Assembly (NCBI GenBank): GCA_920105805.1
Contig: CAKKTI010000263.1
Location: 1 to 30,655 of the forward strand
Direction: 5' to 3'
DNA length: 30,655 nucleotides
From: Condylostoma magnum
Lineage: Eukaryota; Ciliophora; Heterotrichea; Heterotrichida; Condylostomatidae
Part shown: piece by piece, positions 10,806 through 20,574 of the stretch
Layout of the letters: each line of letters opens with the position of its first letter
Numbering within the stretch: position 1 is the stretch's first letter
The notes under the pieces: model-generated
The model's input: only the letters and a program-made list of their open reading frames with translations
Told to the model about the DNA's origin: nothing
Databases searched by the model: none
Made by a program: the position numbers and the translations under genes

Positions 10806-11127
10806 ATGTAGTATAATCATCTCGAATCATTTTTATCATACTATTCAACTACTAACCAGCCTGCTACTTTAATAAAGAGTCCCAAAAGCAACTTTTAATC
10901 GATTTAAGATTAAAATTAACAAAAAAGACAGAGAATTGAAAAACTACGTTAGGCTTATACTTTCAGACTTAAAAGAAAAACATAAGTTTCATTCAAATTT
11001 TAAAATAGAGCAAGATTTCAATCAGTTCCTAGAATATAAAGACAATAACCTATTAGAGCATTGGCAACAAAATCAAGAATTTCAAAACGTTCTAACTCTT
11101 AAAATGTGCTTATTTTACCAAGAATAA
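10806..11127 (+). CDS. Uncertain small coding-like stretch, frame unresolved
   Basis: From about 10930 the plus strand has a frame with convincing amino-acid balance (ELKNYVRLILSDLKEKHKF, then IEQDFNQFLEYKDNNLLEHW), ending at TAA 11125-11127. That frame has no ATG upstream. The nearest upstream ATG, at 10806 (MQYNHLESFLSYYSTTNQ), lies in another frame. The two could be joined by a short intron; a 19-base GT...AG candidate sits at 10948-10966 and has the right length modulo 3. This is unproven, and 19 bases is longer than the 15-16 typical of heterotrich introns. No domain is recognised. Confidence 0.35.
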
Positions 11128-11176
11128 ATTACATATAAAAAAGAAACGATAGAGCAACAAGTATAGACTTTAATGA

Positions 11177-13219
11177 TTAAGTAATAATATCACCATTCAT
11201 TAATCTTTTCTCTATTTTTTCAATTCTCGCTTCAACTCCGTCAATTCTTTCAAGAATTTGATTGATTCCCCCCATTAACTATTCGCACTAATACTCCTAT
11301 TGCTTGATAGGCTTTAGTTTCGTAGTTCCCATCCTATTAATCTTATTTTACTAAGGGAGAGGCGATGGATTCTCTATTTCCTTTGCCTACTCAATGATTA
11401 ATTGCTTTGCTTTGTGGTTTAATTTATCCCTTATTTCCGCGACTTATTACAGTTCATTCCAAATTTCAGTGTAATGATCTTACACAATTCCTATTACCTC
11501 TTTTCCCATAGTCAACATATCACAATTAGTGCCGGCCATGGATGTATACAATCTGGAAATGTTTTTAATAACTTCAATATCCCCAAAATAAGCAGACTCT
11601 GGAATGGTCTTATACACCAGTTTTGACATTCCCCATACAAAGTGAACTCGTCCAGAGGAAATGAAGTAAATCTCATCCGCATGCTCTCCTTCCTTGTATA
11701 TATAATCTCCTTATTTAAAATAAGAGTTTCTTAGAAAGGGAACTATCTCTGAAACAAACACTCTATCTCTTCCTTAAAAGAACTTCAAGAACCTAGCCGC
11801 TCCTTTATGCATAGCCATTGCTACTTCGTATCTTAAATCCTTTGGCAGTTCTTAAAAGATACTTTACTACTCAGACCAGTTATACCCTGATTTATCAAAA
11901 GAATATTTTAAAGCGTGTCTTAGCCTTCTTCTCAAGTCAACGCTAAGTTTAGCATCCTCTGAGAATTCATCAATTACTTGTAGTTTGTTTAGTAATTAAT
12001 TAGCCTTGGTGTCCATACCACTCATCATACTAGAAAGTGAGCCAATAACAAAAGTTATGAAGAATAAGCCAAAGAACATTCAAAATATGGCTAGCATTCG
12101 CTCTATATCTGTCCCTGCTGTTATGTCTCCATAGCCCACGGATGTAAGTGTAGTTATTGATCAATACAGGCAAATAAAGTAAAGAGTTCATATGTCCTTA
12201 TCTTGCAAGTCTGATCGCACTACCCAAGTATCAGGACTAAAGTTATCCCATTTAGCCGCAAAGTACCAAAAACAGCTGACTACATGAGTACAGACTATCA
12301 AAACACCTATAGTTTTAATAAGACGGACAATTGAGGATTTTAAGCTTAAAGTGTCCTTTATTTTCTCTAAAAGTTCATTAGTAGACATGTTTTTCAGTAT
12401 TTTAAAGAATCTGGAGATCCTGATAAGTCTCCATAGTCTTGGAAGTCTAAGTAATCTTAGCATTCCGTTATAATCAGCGTTTTATTCCTCTTCACTGTTA
12501 TTCATTGTTATTAGATCGAAGGGAATACATGCTACAATATCGATAAAAAACCATGTTTTGAAGTAATTAATTGCAATCTTTTTCCTATCCGTTATGATAT
12601 TTCCAGAGTCATCGTAATATGCACTGAAGAAGGTTAAGACTACATCAGTTAGAAACAGTACATCTATCATAATCTCAGCTATAAGCCAATCTGAGTCGTC
12701 GTCTATAAACGCGAATTTAAAGGGCATAACTGTAGCTGTGTATACAAGCAATAGCACTATAATAAAATCCCAAATTGTCTTAGAAAGATTACTTGGATGC
12801 AGCATGCACTTAGGGAACTGTTCTTCATCGAAGTTAAGGGTTCTGTATCTTTACAAAGTACTTTGTATAAGTTGTTTAAATCCTTTACCAAAGTAAGAGT
12901 CTACTGGTCTCACACTTGATATACCGAATAAGTTAAGATCTATACCTATATTTTGAAGTAGAATATTTACCTTTACCTTTACTTTCAAACGTTGCCATAC
13001 TTCTATATATTTGCATCCAGCTGTGGTGATATTTCTTATATTATTTTCTTATTATAAACTGACTTCTTCTCTAAGGGAAAAGCTCTATAGTACTTTCTCC
13101 GGGTGTACTTTTCTTTCAGTATTGAATTATGTACTGATAATATTCATGTCTCCTAAAAGAGTATGCTCAGGTGACTCATTTTCATAATCTTCATGACAAA
13201 GACTCCCTCTACTATCCAT
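11177..13219 (-). CDS. Voltage-gated K+ channel of the EAG/CNG-like class with a cyclic-nucleotide-binding-type domain
   Basis: A 680-residue channel subunit. S1 starts near SKTIWDFIIVLLLVYTATV. S4 is the Arg-rich MLRLLRLPRLWRLIRISRFF. S5, pore and S6 follow, with selectivity filter TSVGYGD preceded by YWSITTL. The Trp of YWS is encoded by TGA at 12161-12163, exactly where the family has Trp. A C-linker (SVDLRRRLRHALKY) leads into a cNMP-binding-type fold (YIYKEGEHADEIYFISSGRV, AYFGDIEVI). FGD replaces the usual FGE, and the TAS triad is changed, so ligand binding is doubtful. The tail is a coiled coil (IERIDGVEARIEKIEKR-like), which may aid tetramer assembly. Such channels set membrane potential and ciliary beat in ciliates (inference). 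It ends at TAA 11177-11179. Confidence 0.93.
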
Positions 13220-13310
13220 TTTACAATAGATGTATAATTAACTTATTTCACTAATATAACAAACAGAGTTTTATCCATAAAACAATTATTATCTAATACA
13301 CCATTTATAA

Positions 13311-14261
13311 CTATTTCCATGTACTATTAGAAAACTAAGAAGGATAAGGCTTCGAATCTGTACTACTTCTTGACAAAAACGCTGGGTTTTCATTTTCTTC
13401 TTGCTTATACTGAATAACCTCTGGTGGAAAACAGCATTTAGAGTGTTTACATGCGATAGTTCCGGGTAGTTTAAACTCATTCTGTGCTTCTAGGCCTACG
13501 GGCAAATTTTTAGCAGCTTTTATTATTTCCGGCTTAAGTTTCTTAAATTTCTTGACATAAGCTCTTAGAATTCCTACTTTATCGTCTTTATGCTCCTAGA
13601 AATTAAACCCGAACTCCCTTCCTGATCTTAATTACAACAAATAATCATCTAATGATTTCTTTGATATTTTAACAGTACGTGCTGCGTCTTCCAGCGTAAG
13701 TTTCACATTTTCCCCCTTACTATTAGTAGTACCGTTATACAACTTCCTTCACTTGTACACTTTTTCTATTATATATCCAATTTTACGTTCCTTGGTGCGC
13801 CTTGCATTTCCCGGAGGTCCTTGAATCTCACTTTCATTGTTAATTTTCATAGTGGGTGTACTTCCTATAGTTAACACAGTTCCAAACTCGTTGGTTATAG
13901 CTATATTGCATCTTAGTTTAATGCTGTTTATAGTTTCTCCCTTGGCATAATTTAAATCGTAATAGGGAATAGAAGTGTAGTTTGGTAAAGGGTCATTACC
14001 ACAGTAGATGTAAGACTAGGCCATGTATGAATAGTAAGAAACAATCGAGTTTTATAGGGGGTATCCTTGCACTTTCAGAAAGTTCATTATTGGGGCTAAT
14101 AGTAGTTCATTTTGATAGTTAAAAGTGATGTATCCCGAACTATTCACTACAATAATCTCCTTTTCTCTAATTTATTAGTAAACTAAAATCAGTTTAACTG
14201 TAATTGGAGTTTCTGGATGAACATGTTAAGAAATGCTGTCTGAGTCTGATTCTTAGGACAT
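13311..14261 (-). CDS. Ciliate protein with a KKSLDDYLLQLR-type conserved domain
   Basis: About 316 residues, starting MSQESDSDSISQHV. The N-terminal 130 residues hold beta-rich stretches (TPITVKLILVYQQ, IIVVNSSGYITFNY). A conserved block then reads RRTKERKIGYIIEKVYKWRK, LTLEDAARTVKISKKSLDDY, LLQLRSGREFGFNF and HKDDKVGILRAYVKKF. I recall this block as widespread in ciliate and some algal proteins of unknown function; it looks like a helix-turn-helix or DNA-binding module, but that is inference. A Cys-rich patch (GTIACKHSKCCFPPE) follows. The stop is uncertain: TAG 13311-13313 is chosen, and the frame stays open for some 25 more codons. The K+ channel gene on the same strand starts 91 bases further on. 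Confidence 0.65.
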
Positions 14262-14283
14262 ATTGTTTTTAAGGATAATAAAA

Positions 14284-15495
14284 ATGCTTTTTGTTGTATT
14301 GATTCGCCTAGCAATCGCGTTTAAAGATAATTTCGTGCATTTGCCCTTGCATCGCTAAGGAAGTGCCCCGGAAAGCTATTATACTGGAGATTTTTATATA
14401 GGAACTCCTCCCTAGAAAATTCCTATAATAATTGATACTACAATTAACACTAAATTATGGGTTGCTGATTATTATTGCGAGGTTTTTTATTGTTCAACTA
14501 GCTACGAATTTTTTATTGAAAATTAATCAAAGACTTACTAAAATACTACAGAGTCTGGATGGATATTATCATAGTATATAATAGTGCTTTTAGCGCAGGG
14601 AGGAAAAGATGTATTGGAAATAGATGGAGAAAAAATGCCAAATTTTACCTTTTATTAAGCTCTTTCTGCCTTTCCCTATTAGAATTATACGGGAGGGCCA
14701 TTTGGTAATGGAGGGATTGCACTAGGCTACAAATCATAACTTTTACAATTCTTTAAAGATCATGATTATACCAAAGAGCTATCTTTTTCCCTTTTCCTTG
14801 AAAATCCTGAAAATGAAGGAGATTTGGGATCTTAATTGATTATAGGAGGCGCTGATGTTACAAAATATGCAAAAGCACCCTATTTTAATCATATACCCCT
14901 AGCATAATACTCATCAACTGAAAAAATACTATTCGATGTATAAAAAGTCGGTTTTGGTTACTTAAATTTCTCAGTTATCCATACTGCTGAATTTTCTAAT
15001 AGTGATGATTTCATTACAATACCATAGGATGTTTATACATAAGTGATAAATTATTTGTTAATTAACCATGAATGTGAGCCAGATTCATAGTATAATTCTA
15101 TCAAATGTAAATGCAGCTCAGACAGTTAAGTAAAAGGCTTTGAGTCATTGAAAATAGCATCTGACTCAACAGGTCCTATAGTAATAGAGAGCAAAAACTA
15201 TATGTACCCAGACACATAGAACGACTGGTGTATTACCAGGTTCAAATAAGGCTCAGATAACTAAACATGGCAATTAGGCTTACCTTTCTTTTGGTAATAT
15301 TACTTATATGTGAATTACGATAGCTTAACGATAGGCTATGCAGATTCTAAGAACAATCCTACGTTTTTCCCAGAATCATCAGACTCTTTAAGCGGTTCAG
15401 TAATCGGAGTAACTGTGTTTAGCATATTTTTTGGTATAGGAGGTGCTGTGCTTACTTTCTTGGGAGTTAAAAAGGAGAAAAATGAGGAATTATAA
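14284..15495 (+). CDS. Pepsin-like (A1) aspartic protease homologue, membrane-anchored, one catalytic Asp lost (copy 1)
   Basis: A 403-residue protein. The hydrophobic N-terminus MLFVVLIRLAIA looks like a signal peptide. The pepsin fold begins with YYTGDFYIGTPPQKIPIIID. The first active-site motif reads DTT (Asp51) before LWVADYYC, instead of DTG-S. The second motif, normally DTG, reads HTA (His233) in SVIHTAEFSN, just before the family's IP-x-D/E-V-Y stretch. With one catalytic Asp gone, proteolysis is unlikely (inference). Cys pairs and GGADVTKY-type strands remain. The C-terminus has a single membrane span (SGSVIGVTVFSIFFGIGGAV) and a short basic and acidic tail. A close paralogue follows 31 bases downstream on the same strand. 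Confidence 0.85.
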
Positions 15496-15526
15496 TCAGA
15501 TTAGTTTAAATGGCGAAATAAATAAA

Positions 15527-16741
15527 ATGTTGTTTATTTTACTTCAAAGTATAAGTATACATGCAAAAATCGTCACTGAATCTAATGATCCTGTAGAGTT
15601 TGACTTATCTTACACAGGTACTTAATTTTCAGGATATTATTCAACTGATTTATATATTGGAACTCCTTACTAAAAGATTAAACTAGGAGTGGATATAACA
15701 TCAACAACTTATCTATGAACTACAGATTATTATTGCACTACTTAATGCCCATCAAGTTACTAATACTATGTAAGTAACTAATCCTAAACTTATATATAAA
15801 CAACATCATCAGCTTCTGGAGCATCTACAATTATAGCTTCAATATAAGGTGAATTGGACAAGGAAAGAGTTAAGTTAGGAGATTAATCCTACCAAAACTT
15901 CACATTTGTCAATGCTTAAACTGTTACACCAAATCCAGGTGATGCATCCATCTTTGTAAACGGAGCTTTCCCTATAGGTTACAACTCATAATTTATACAG
16001 ACTGTTGGAGATATACGAAACTCTACCAGCTCAGTATCAGTATTTTACGCTGATCCACTAAGTACCAAAGACGAAAAATCTAATGTAATGATAGGAAGCT
16101 CAAATTTCAAAAAGTATTCTAAAGGCTCTGCTAACAAATTTACATCATTTAACTTAGAATTGTCCGCAGGATTAAACCTAGTAGCTGCAAGTGCCAAAAA
16201 TATTACATTTGGGGAAATCTCGTACACAGAACCTAACTAAATAGTTGCTTTTATCAACAATTTACCAACACTCAACATAGATTCAACTATTTTCGGCATA
16301 TTCTCCTAATACTTACAAATAAATTTCAAATGTGAGGATAAAAAGGGCTAATTAACATGCAACTGCTCTAGTGATGATGACGTAAAAGACTTTCCATCAG
16401 TCTTTATACAAATTGACGACTCCACCTTAGAAATCGGTGCATAATTTTACATGTAAGTAGACAATGAGCATGAAAAGTGTATTCCAATGATATCCTCCAA
16501 CGAGGGTTCTACTTTGCTAGGATTTCCAGCCTTCCGTGCAAATTATTTTTCCTTTGACTATACCAACAACTAAGTATAATTTGCAAAGTCAATCAACACC
16601 CCTTAGTAATTTGAGCCTAATACGAGTTTAAGTGGAGCGGTGATCGGCGTTATAGTCTTCAGCATTTTCTTTGGAATCGGAGTCACAGGACTAACAGCAT
16701 ACGGAATGATGAAGGAAAGAAGAGAGGCCTTACTTGGTTGA
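15527..16741 (+). CDS. Pepsin-like (A1) aspartic protease homologue, membrane-anchored, active site degenerate (copy 2)
   Basis: A 404-residue tandem paralogue of the preceding gene. The start is placed at ATG 15527 because MLFILLQSISIHA makes a signal peptide parallel to copy 1; ATG 15482 lies in frame upstream but would overlap that gene. YYSTDLYIGTPYQKIKLGVD leads to a first motif DIT (Asp56) before TYLWTTDYYC. The second motif, at about residue 243, reads INN in VAFINNLPTLN, so the second Asp is replaced. The C-terminal anchor (SGAVIGVIVFSIFFGIGVTG) is strongly conserved with copy 1. Both copies keep the fold and the anchor but not the dyad, which suggests a binding or receptor role (inference). 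The stop is TGA 16739-16741; if that reads as Trp, TAA 16748-16750 ends it three codons later. Confidence 0.83.
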
Positions 16742-16760
16742 TTTAGATAATTTTAGTAAG

Positions 16761-18359
16761 ATGGAAAGAGGAGCGAATGAAAGAGTAATTATTGATCATA
16801 TAAACACTATCAATCTTCCATGCTGTGCACTGGTCAATTAAGTTGGAGACTTGGTTTCTGGAGTTGTTATGTCAAAAATTGTTGCTGCATATGAGGGAAA
16901 GCGGTAATTGCCTGGGACTGTTGTCCCAGCTTTGAATTATAAAGATTTTAGCTAGAATTGGAAGGCTATTGACAGGAAATTTAATCTTTAACTGGATGTT
17001 GATCTGCTGTTAAGGGATAATAGAGTTCTAATTGCTGTTAGTAGTCTGATTCTAGAGAAAACTGGGAACATGATACCTTATACTGCGCAGACTCCCAGTA
17101 TAAATGATATAAATATCTCCAAGGGAGCTATAGATAAAGGGAATTGTAAGAATTAGTTTGTAAGAACACCTGAGTGGTCTTTTGAGGATGATTAAAATGA
17201 TAGCAGAAAGCTGAAAAGGTCAGATTCTCAGCCTGTTTTCAGTCAGTTTGACGAGACTAATTTTGTATTGCATTGGCTTGATTTGCTGGGCCTTGGGAAC
17301 CTTGTTAGGAAGTAAGGAGATATTATTGATTATCCTCTCTGTAATGGAGTCATCCTATGCAAATTGATCTAAATATTCATAGATAATAGAATAGTTTACA
17401 AGGAGCATCCTATTAATATACCTGAAGTCAAAAATAATATATCCTAGGCTATCAATGCACTTAAATTAACTAACTTTAGGACATTAGTGATTTAAAAGGA
17501 AAAGTATCTAAGAATTGCCTAGAAAAATGCTTTTATGAGCTTGTATAAAAGGTTTTATTAGGAGTACAGTAATGATGTTGATTAAACTGTGTTAGACAGT
17601 GATTTAGATCTAGGAAAAATATTGATGCTGGAAAATGGAATCTTATAGTGACTTTACTCATTGGATGTCATACCTGCTGATACTTAAAACTTATCACAAA
17701 TTATACCGTATATTTAAAATGGAACACTGTTATGTGATATGGTTAAAAAGATATACTAAAAGCAAACTTTATTCTATTATCCTGAACCCCAAACTAGATA
17801 CCAATGCATTATAAACATAAGAAATGCTTTGCTTGTTCTCAGAAATGATCATAGAATCAGATAGAAGTTTGCTTGGGATGAATTGTAATTACTTTAAGGA
17901 GATGTTTAGACTATATGTGGACTTATGGAAAGTGTAATGCAGGGAACTTATAAGGCTAAAAAGAGTAATGGAGTAGGAAAATGCGTGTCAAGTAGTAAGA
18001 AGAATAAAATAAATATAAAAGAAATATATGATTGGATTGCAACATTGTAATTGAAAGAAATGCTTAGAATCAATATTGCTAAGTAGTAAGTAAAGGAATT
18101 TAGTAACGGGAATTTGTTAATTCAAATTGTAGAGAAATTAGAAAACTTCAAGCTATAAGGGCTTTGATAGAATGCAAATTAAAGGAAAGCATACCTACAC
18201 AACATTAGGTAGGTATTAAAATTACTTTCTAATAAAAGAGGATTCAAGTAGCATTTTGAATTCAAGGCTGAAGATGTATATGAGGGGAGAGGAGAGGTGA
18301 TAAGAAGATTGCTAAATGCCATTAGGATAGTTTATAGAAACAAATTTATGCGGTACTAA
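16761..18359 (+). CDS. Protein with an array of calponin-homology-like domains
   Basis: About 532 residues. Four segments have the calponin-homology pattern, a Trp- or His-led first helix and then a DGxxL-type helix: VIIDHINTINLPCC with LVSGVVMSKIV (near residue 8), FVLHWLDLLGLGNLV with LCNGVILCKLI (near 166), GILQWLYSLDVIPAD with IQNGTLLCDMV (near 293), and IYDWIATLQLKEMLRI with FSNGNLLI (near 421). CH domains bind actin or microtubules; tandem arrays occur in fimbrin-like and spindle or ciliary proteins. The specific family is not recognised, and the first domain is weak. It starts at ATG 16761, about 20 bases after the second protease homologue. TAA 18357-18359 is chosen as stop; TGA 18408 is the alternative, but it would run into the convergent gene. 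Confidence 0.7.
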
Positions 18360-18367
18360 GTTAGAAA

Positions 18368-19030
18368 TCAGTCTTTTAGTAGAAATGGATTTACTCCGAT
18401 CCTGTCTTGATTTAGAAATGGAATAAACTCGAGTATTTTTCGATTTGAAGGTAGCTGAAACTGGACTTCATTTTCTGACTTTATCATATTTACTACATTA
18501 CTTAGTATATCATCGAATTTTACAGACTCTTCTTATTGATTTATGTCAAAGTTTCCATTATCAATTTCCTTTTCTAGTGTATCCATAAAACTATATACAG
18601 CAAAATCCAATTGATTATTACTCTCTAAATCTTCTAAGGTGCTATTATATAATTCAAGCAATTGTTTTCTATTATCAAAACCCTTCACACGTTTTATTTG
18701 CTAACGCAAGTATTTGATTTGTTTTTTAGTTGTATCTTATTCAGTTTATAGATATCTTTACACTTTTTATAATCTGACACCTTGATTGCTAATTAAATCT
18801 AAACCATCTTATGAAGGCTAGAAACTTTGTAACTCATTCATTTTGCTGTTATAAGTATTCATAAAATCCTACTAAATTTGATAAAATTTATCTTCAAGGT
18901 TTGCTTGATTTAATAATACTATTCCATGTCTTGAGTGATCCTTAACTCCCTTCTTACAAACTGTAATTATGCACTAATAGCAGTAGAACTTCTTTTTAAA
19001 ACCATGGGCCTGGCAATCTTACTGTATCAT
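18368..19030 (-). CDS. B-box zinc finger and coiled-coil protein
   Basis: A 220-residue protein starting MIQQDCQAHGFKKKFYCY. Its first 40 residues form a B-box: C-x2-H (CQAH), C-x2-C (CYQC), a further Cys (TVCKKG) and a closing D-H...H (KDHSRHG), ending in IVLLNQA. The next 150 residues are a coiled coil rich in Gln, Lys and Glu (LQTEQDTTKKQIKYLRQQIK). No RING precedes it and no C-terminal TRIM domain follows, so it is a short B-box/coiled-coil protein of a kind common in ciliates. It probably mediates protein assembly. The stop is TGA 18368-18370, about 8 bases from the convergent CH-domain gene; TAG 18356-18358 is the alternative. Confidence 0.75.
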
Positions 19031-19225
19031 TTTTATTTATAAATAGTCATTAGATAATTTTAAAAATGCCAAAATTTATCGGAGCATTAAGCTTTCTAGT
19101 GTTAATTATCCACAATGAAATAAGCAGAGTAACTTTTGCTTGTAGTTTTCAATATATAGCCCTATTTTTGCTATAATAGTTTTAAAATTCAGCTATTTTT
19201 CTTATTAAGCATTCATTAATATCAA

Positions 19226-19300
19226 GATCATGTAATCTCAGCGGTAGAGGGAAAGGCTCGAAATTCCTTTCGGTCGCAGGTTCAAATCCTGCCATGGTCG
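19226..19300 (+). tRNA. tRNA gene with an unusual anticodon arm (isotype unresolved)
   Basis: Acceptor strands GATCATG (19226-19232) and CATGGTC (19293-19299) pair over seven positions with one T-G wobble; G19300 is the discriminator. The D arm contains AGCGGTAGAG, and the T arm GCAGG-TTCAAAT-CCTGC is perfect, giving a good pol III B box. The anticodon stem AAAGG/CCTTT encloses nine bases (CTCGAAATT) instead of seven, and three bases rather than two separate the acceptor and D stems. Counting from U33 gives anticodon CGA (Ser) but without the long variable arm of tRNA-Ser; centring a seven-base loop gives GAA (Phe) with C at position 33. It may be a variant or a decayed gene. Confidence 0.75.
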
Positions 19301-19302
19301 TC

Positions 19303-19306
19303 TTTT
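19303..19306 (+). terminator. Pol III T-run after the tRNA
   Basis: Four T residues start three bases after the discriminator base, the usual place for an RNA polymerase III terminator. This supports the tRNA being a real transcription unit. Confidence 0.6.
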
Positions 19307-19469
19307 ATAATACTTTCTAATGGATTTAGTTATTACTATAATTATTGGAAAATGTTCAATTCATAGTTATTATATGCATCAAGTGAATTACAATAGTGTT
19401 ACTTTTAAAAACTGTATATATTTTTCTCGTACATCTAGAATGCATTGCTAAATTAATAATATAAACAAA

Positions 19470-20445
19470 CTAAATCTTTCTAAACCTCCCTTGTAGCCAG
19501 ACTCTATTCATTGTTTTACCTTCTTTTCTATTATTGATAGTTCTAGTCACATATTCTAACTAAACCACCTCAAATCCTTAGAATAATTCCTACACTTCTT
19601 CTAATAAAAAGAAATAAACTCTTGTCCCATCCTATTTCAAATAAAAGTTGTTCTATAGTTTATTCTTGGCCTTCTAAGCAAACTAGATTTAGGATAAATC
19701 ATATCTTCCGTAATCCCTAAAAATTACAATTCCTCCCTCCTTCAAATTCTCAGTAGCGTTTCTAACACTGCCCATATGCTTATCTGGACATATTGCACTT
19801 AAACAGAATAAAATAAGAACAACATCGGCTAATTAATCCATTTGTGGTACTTATTATGTTATATCACATACTTGCGGTGATATCCTATAATCCTAAAATT
19901 TGTCATTTTACTATAGNNNNNNNNNNNNNNNNNNNNNNNNNNNNNNNNNNNNNNNNNNNNNNNNNNNNNNNNNNNNNNNNNNNNNNNNNNNNNNNNNNNN
20001 NNNNNNNNNNNNNNNNAACAACATCGGCTAATTAATCCATTTGTGGTACTTATTATGTTATATCACATACTTGCGGTGATATCCTATAATCCTAAAATTT
20101 GTCATTTTACTATAGCAATTCAATAGCTTTACTACTAAAATCTGTAGCATATACAGTTAAATTAGGATTATTCTGTAGTATTGGGTATATAGAGTTACCA
20201 ACTCCACATCCAATTTCAAGTAAAACTCCTTCTGTCATTAATTCTTCAAATGTATTGGTCAAATAGTGTCTATCTTTAAAAAAGTTAGTTGTATTGTTTC
20301 TATAGAAGATATTTCACATCTTATTAGCCTCATTTTCAAACCGATCGTAGAATACTCCTTGCAACTAAGAAGAATCACTATCAATAATTTATTAGGCTTC
20401 TTAATTCATTTTATTTACTAATTTATGAAAATTGTATCGGATCAT
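19470..20445 (-). CDS. METTL2/6/8-type tRNA 3-methylcytidine methyltransferase, interrupted by an assembly gap
   Basis: The family methylates C32 in the anticodon loop of certain tRNAs (Ser, Thr or Arg isoacceptors depending on member). Landmarks are the SAM-binding motif [20 protein letters not shown], then [56 protein letters not shown] and the terminal [14 protein letters not shown]. The 100-N gap lies inside the gene. Removing the gap and one of the two identical 99-base flanks leaves 777 bases, that is 258 codons plus stop, in one frame and with the family's normal order. The true gene is therefore probably intact. The stop is TAG 19470-19472; the next in-frame TGA lies about 40 codons on, well past the family's C-terminus, so TAG must terminate here. 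Confidence 0.9.
19818..19916. repeat. 99-base sequence duplicated on both sides of the gap (left copy)
   Basis: Identical to 20017-20115. The two copies flank a run of exactly 100 N, and the methyltransferase family needs this segment only once. They look like two ends of adjoining contigs that overlap but were not merged. Confidence 0.93.
19917..20016. other. Assembly gap (100 N)
   Basis: A placeholder of 100 N between identical 99-base ends. The true distance is probably a negative gap, meaning an overlap. Confidence 0.98.
20017..20115. repeat. 99-base sequence duplicated on both sides of the gap (right copy)
   Basis: Identical to 19818-19916; see that entry. After this copy the methyltransferase frame continues directly, as it does before the left copy. 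Confidence 0.93.
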
Positions 20446-20574
20446 CCTTTTTACTACAGCTCTAAATTTTATAAGTCCACAATTTGTTCTTATTTTTGAA
20501 ATAGGGTTGAATTTACGGCTATGGTGCAAAAGATTAGCCAATGCTTTGAATTTTAGTTATTTTGCTTAACTGTT

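Noticed and set aside
19818-20115. A real tandem duplication inside the methyltransferase
   Set aside because: The gap is exactly 100 N, the copies are identical and meet the gap exactly, and only one copy fits the protein family.
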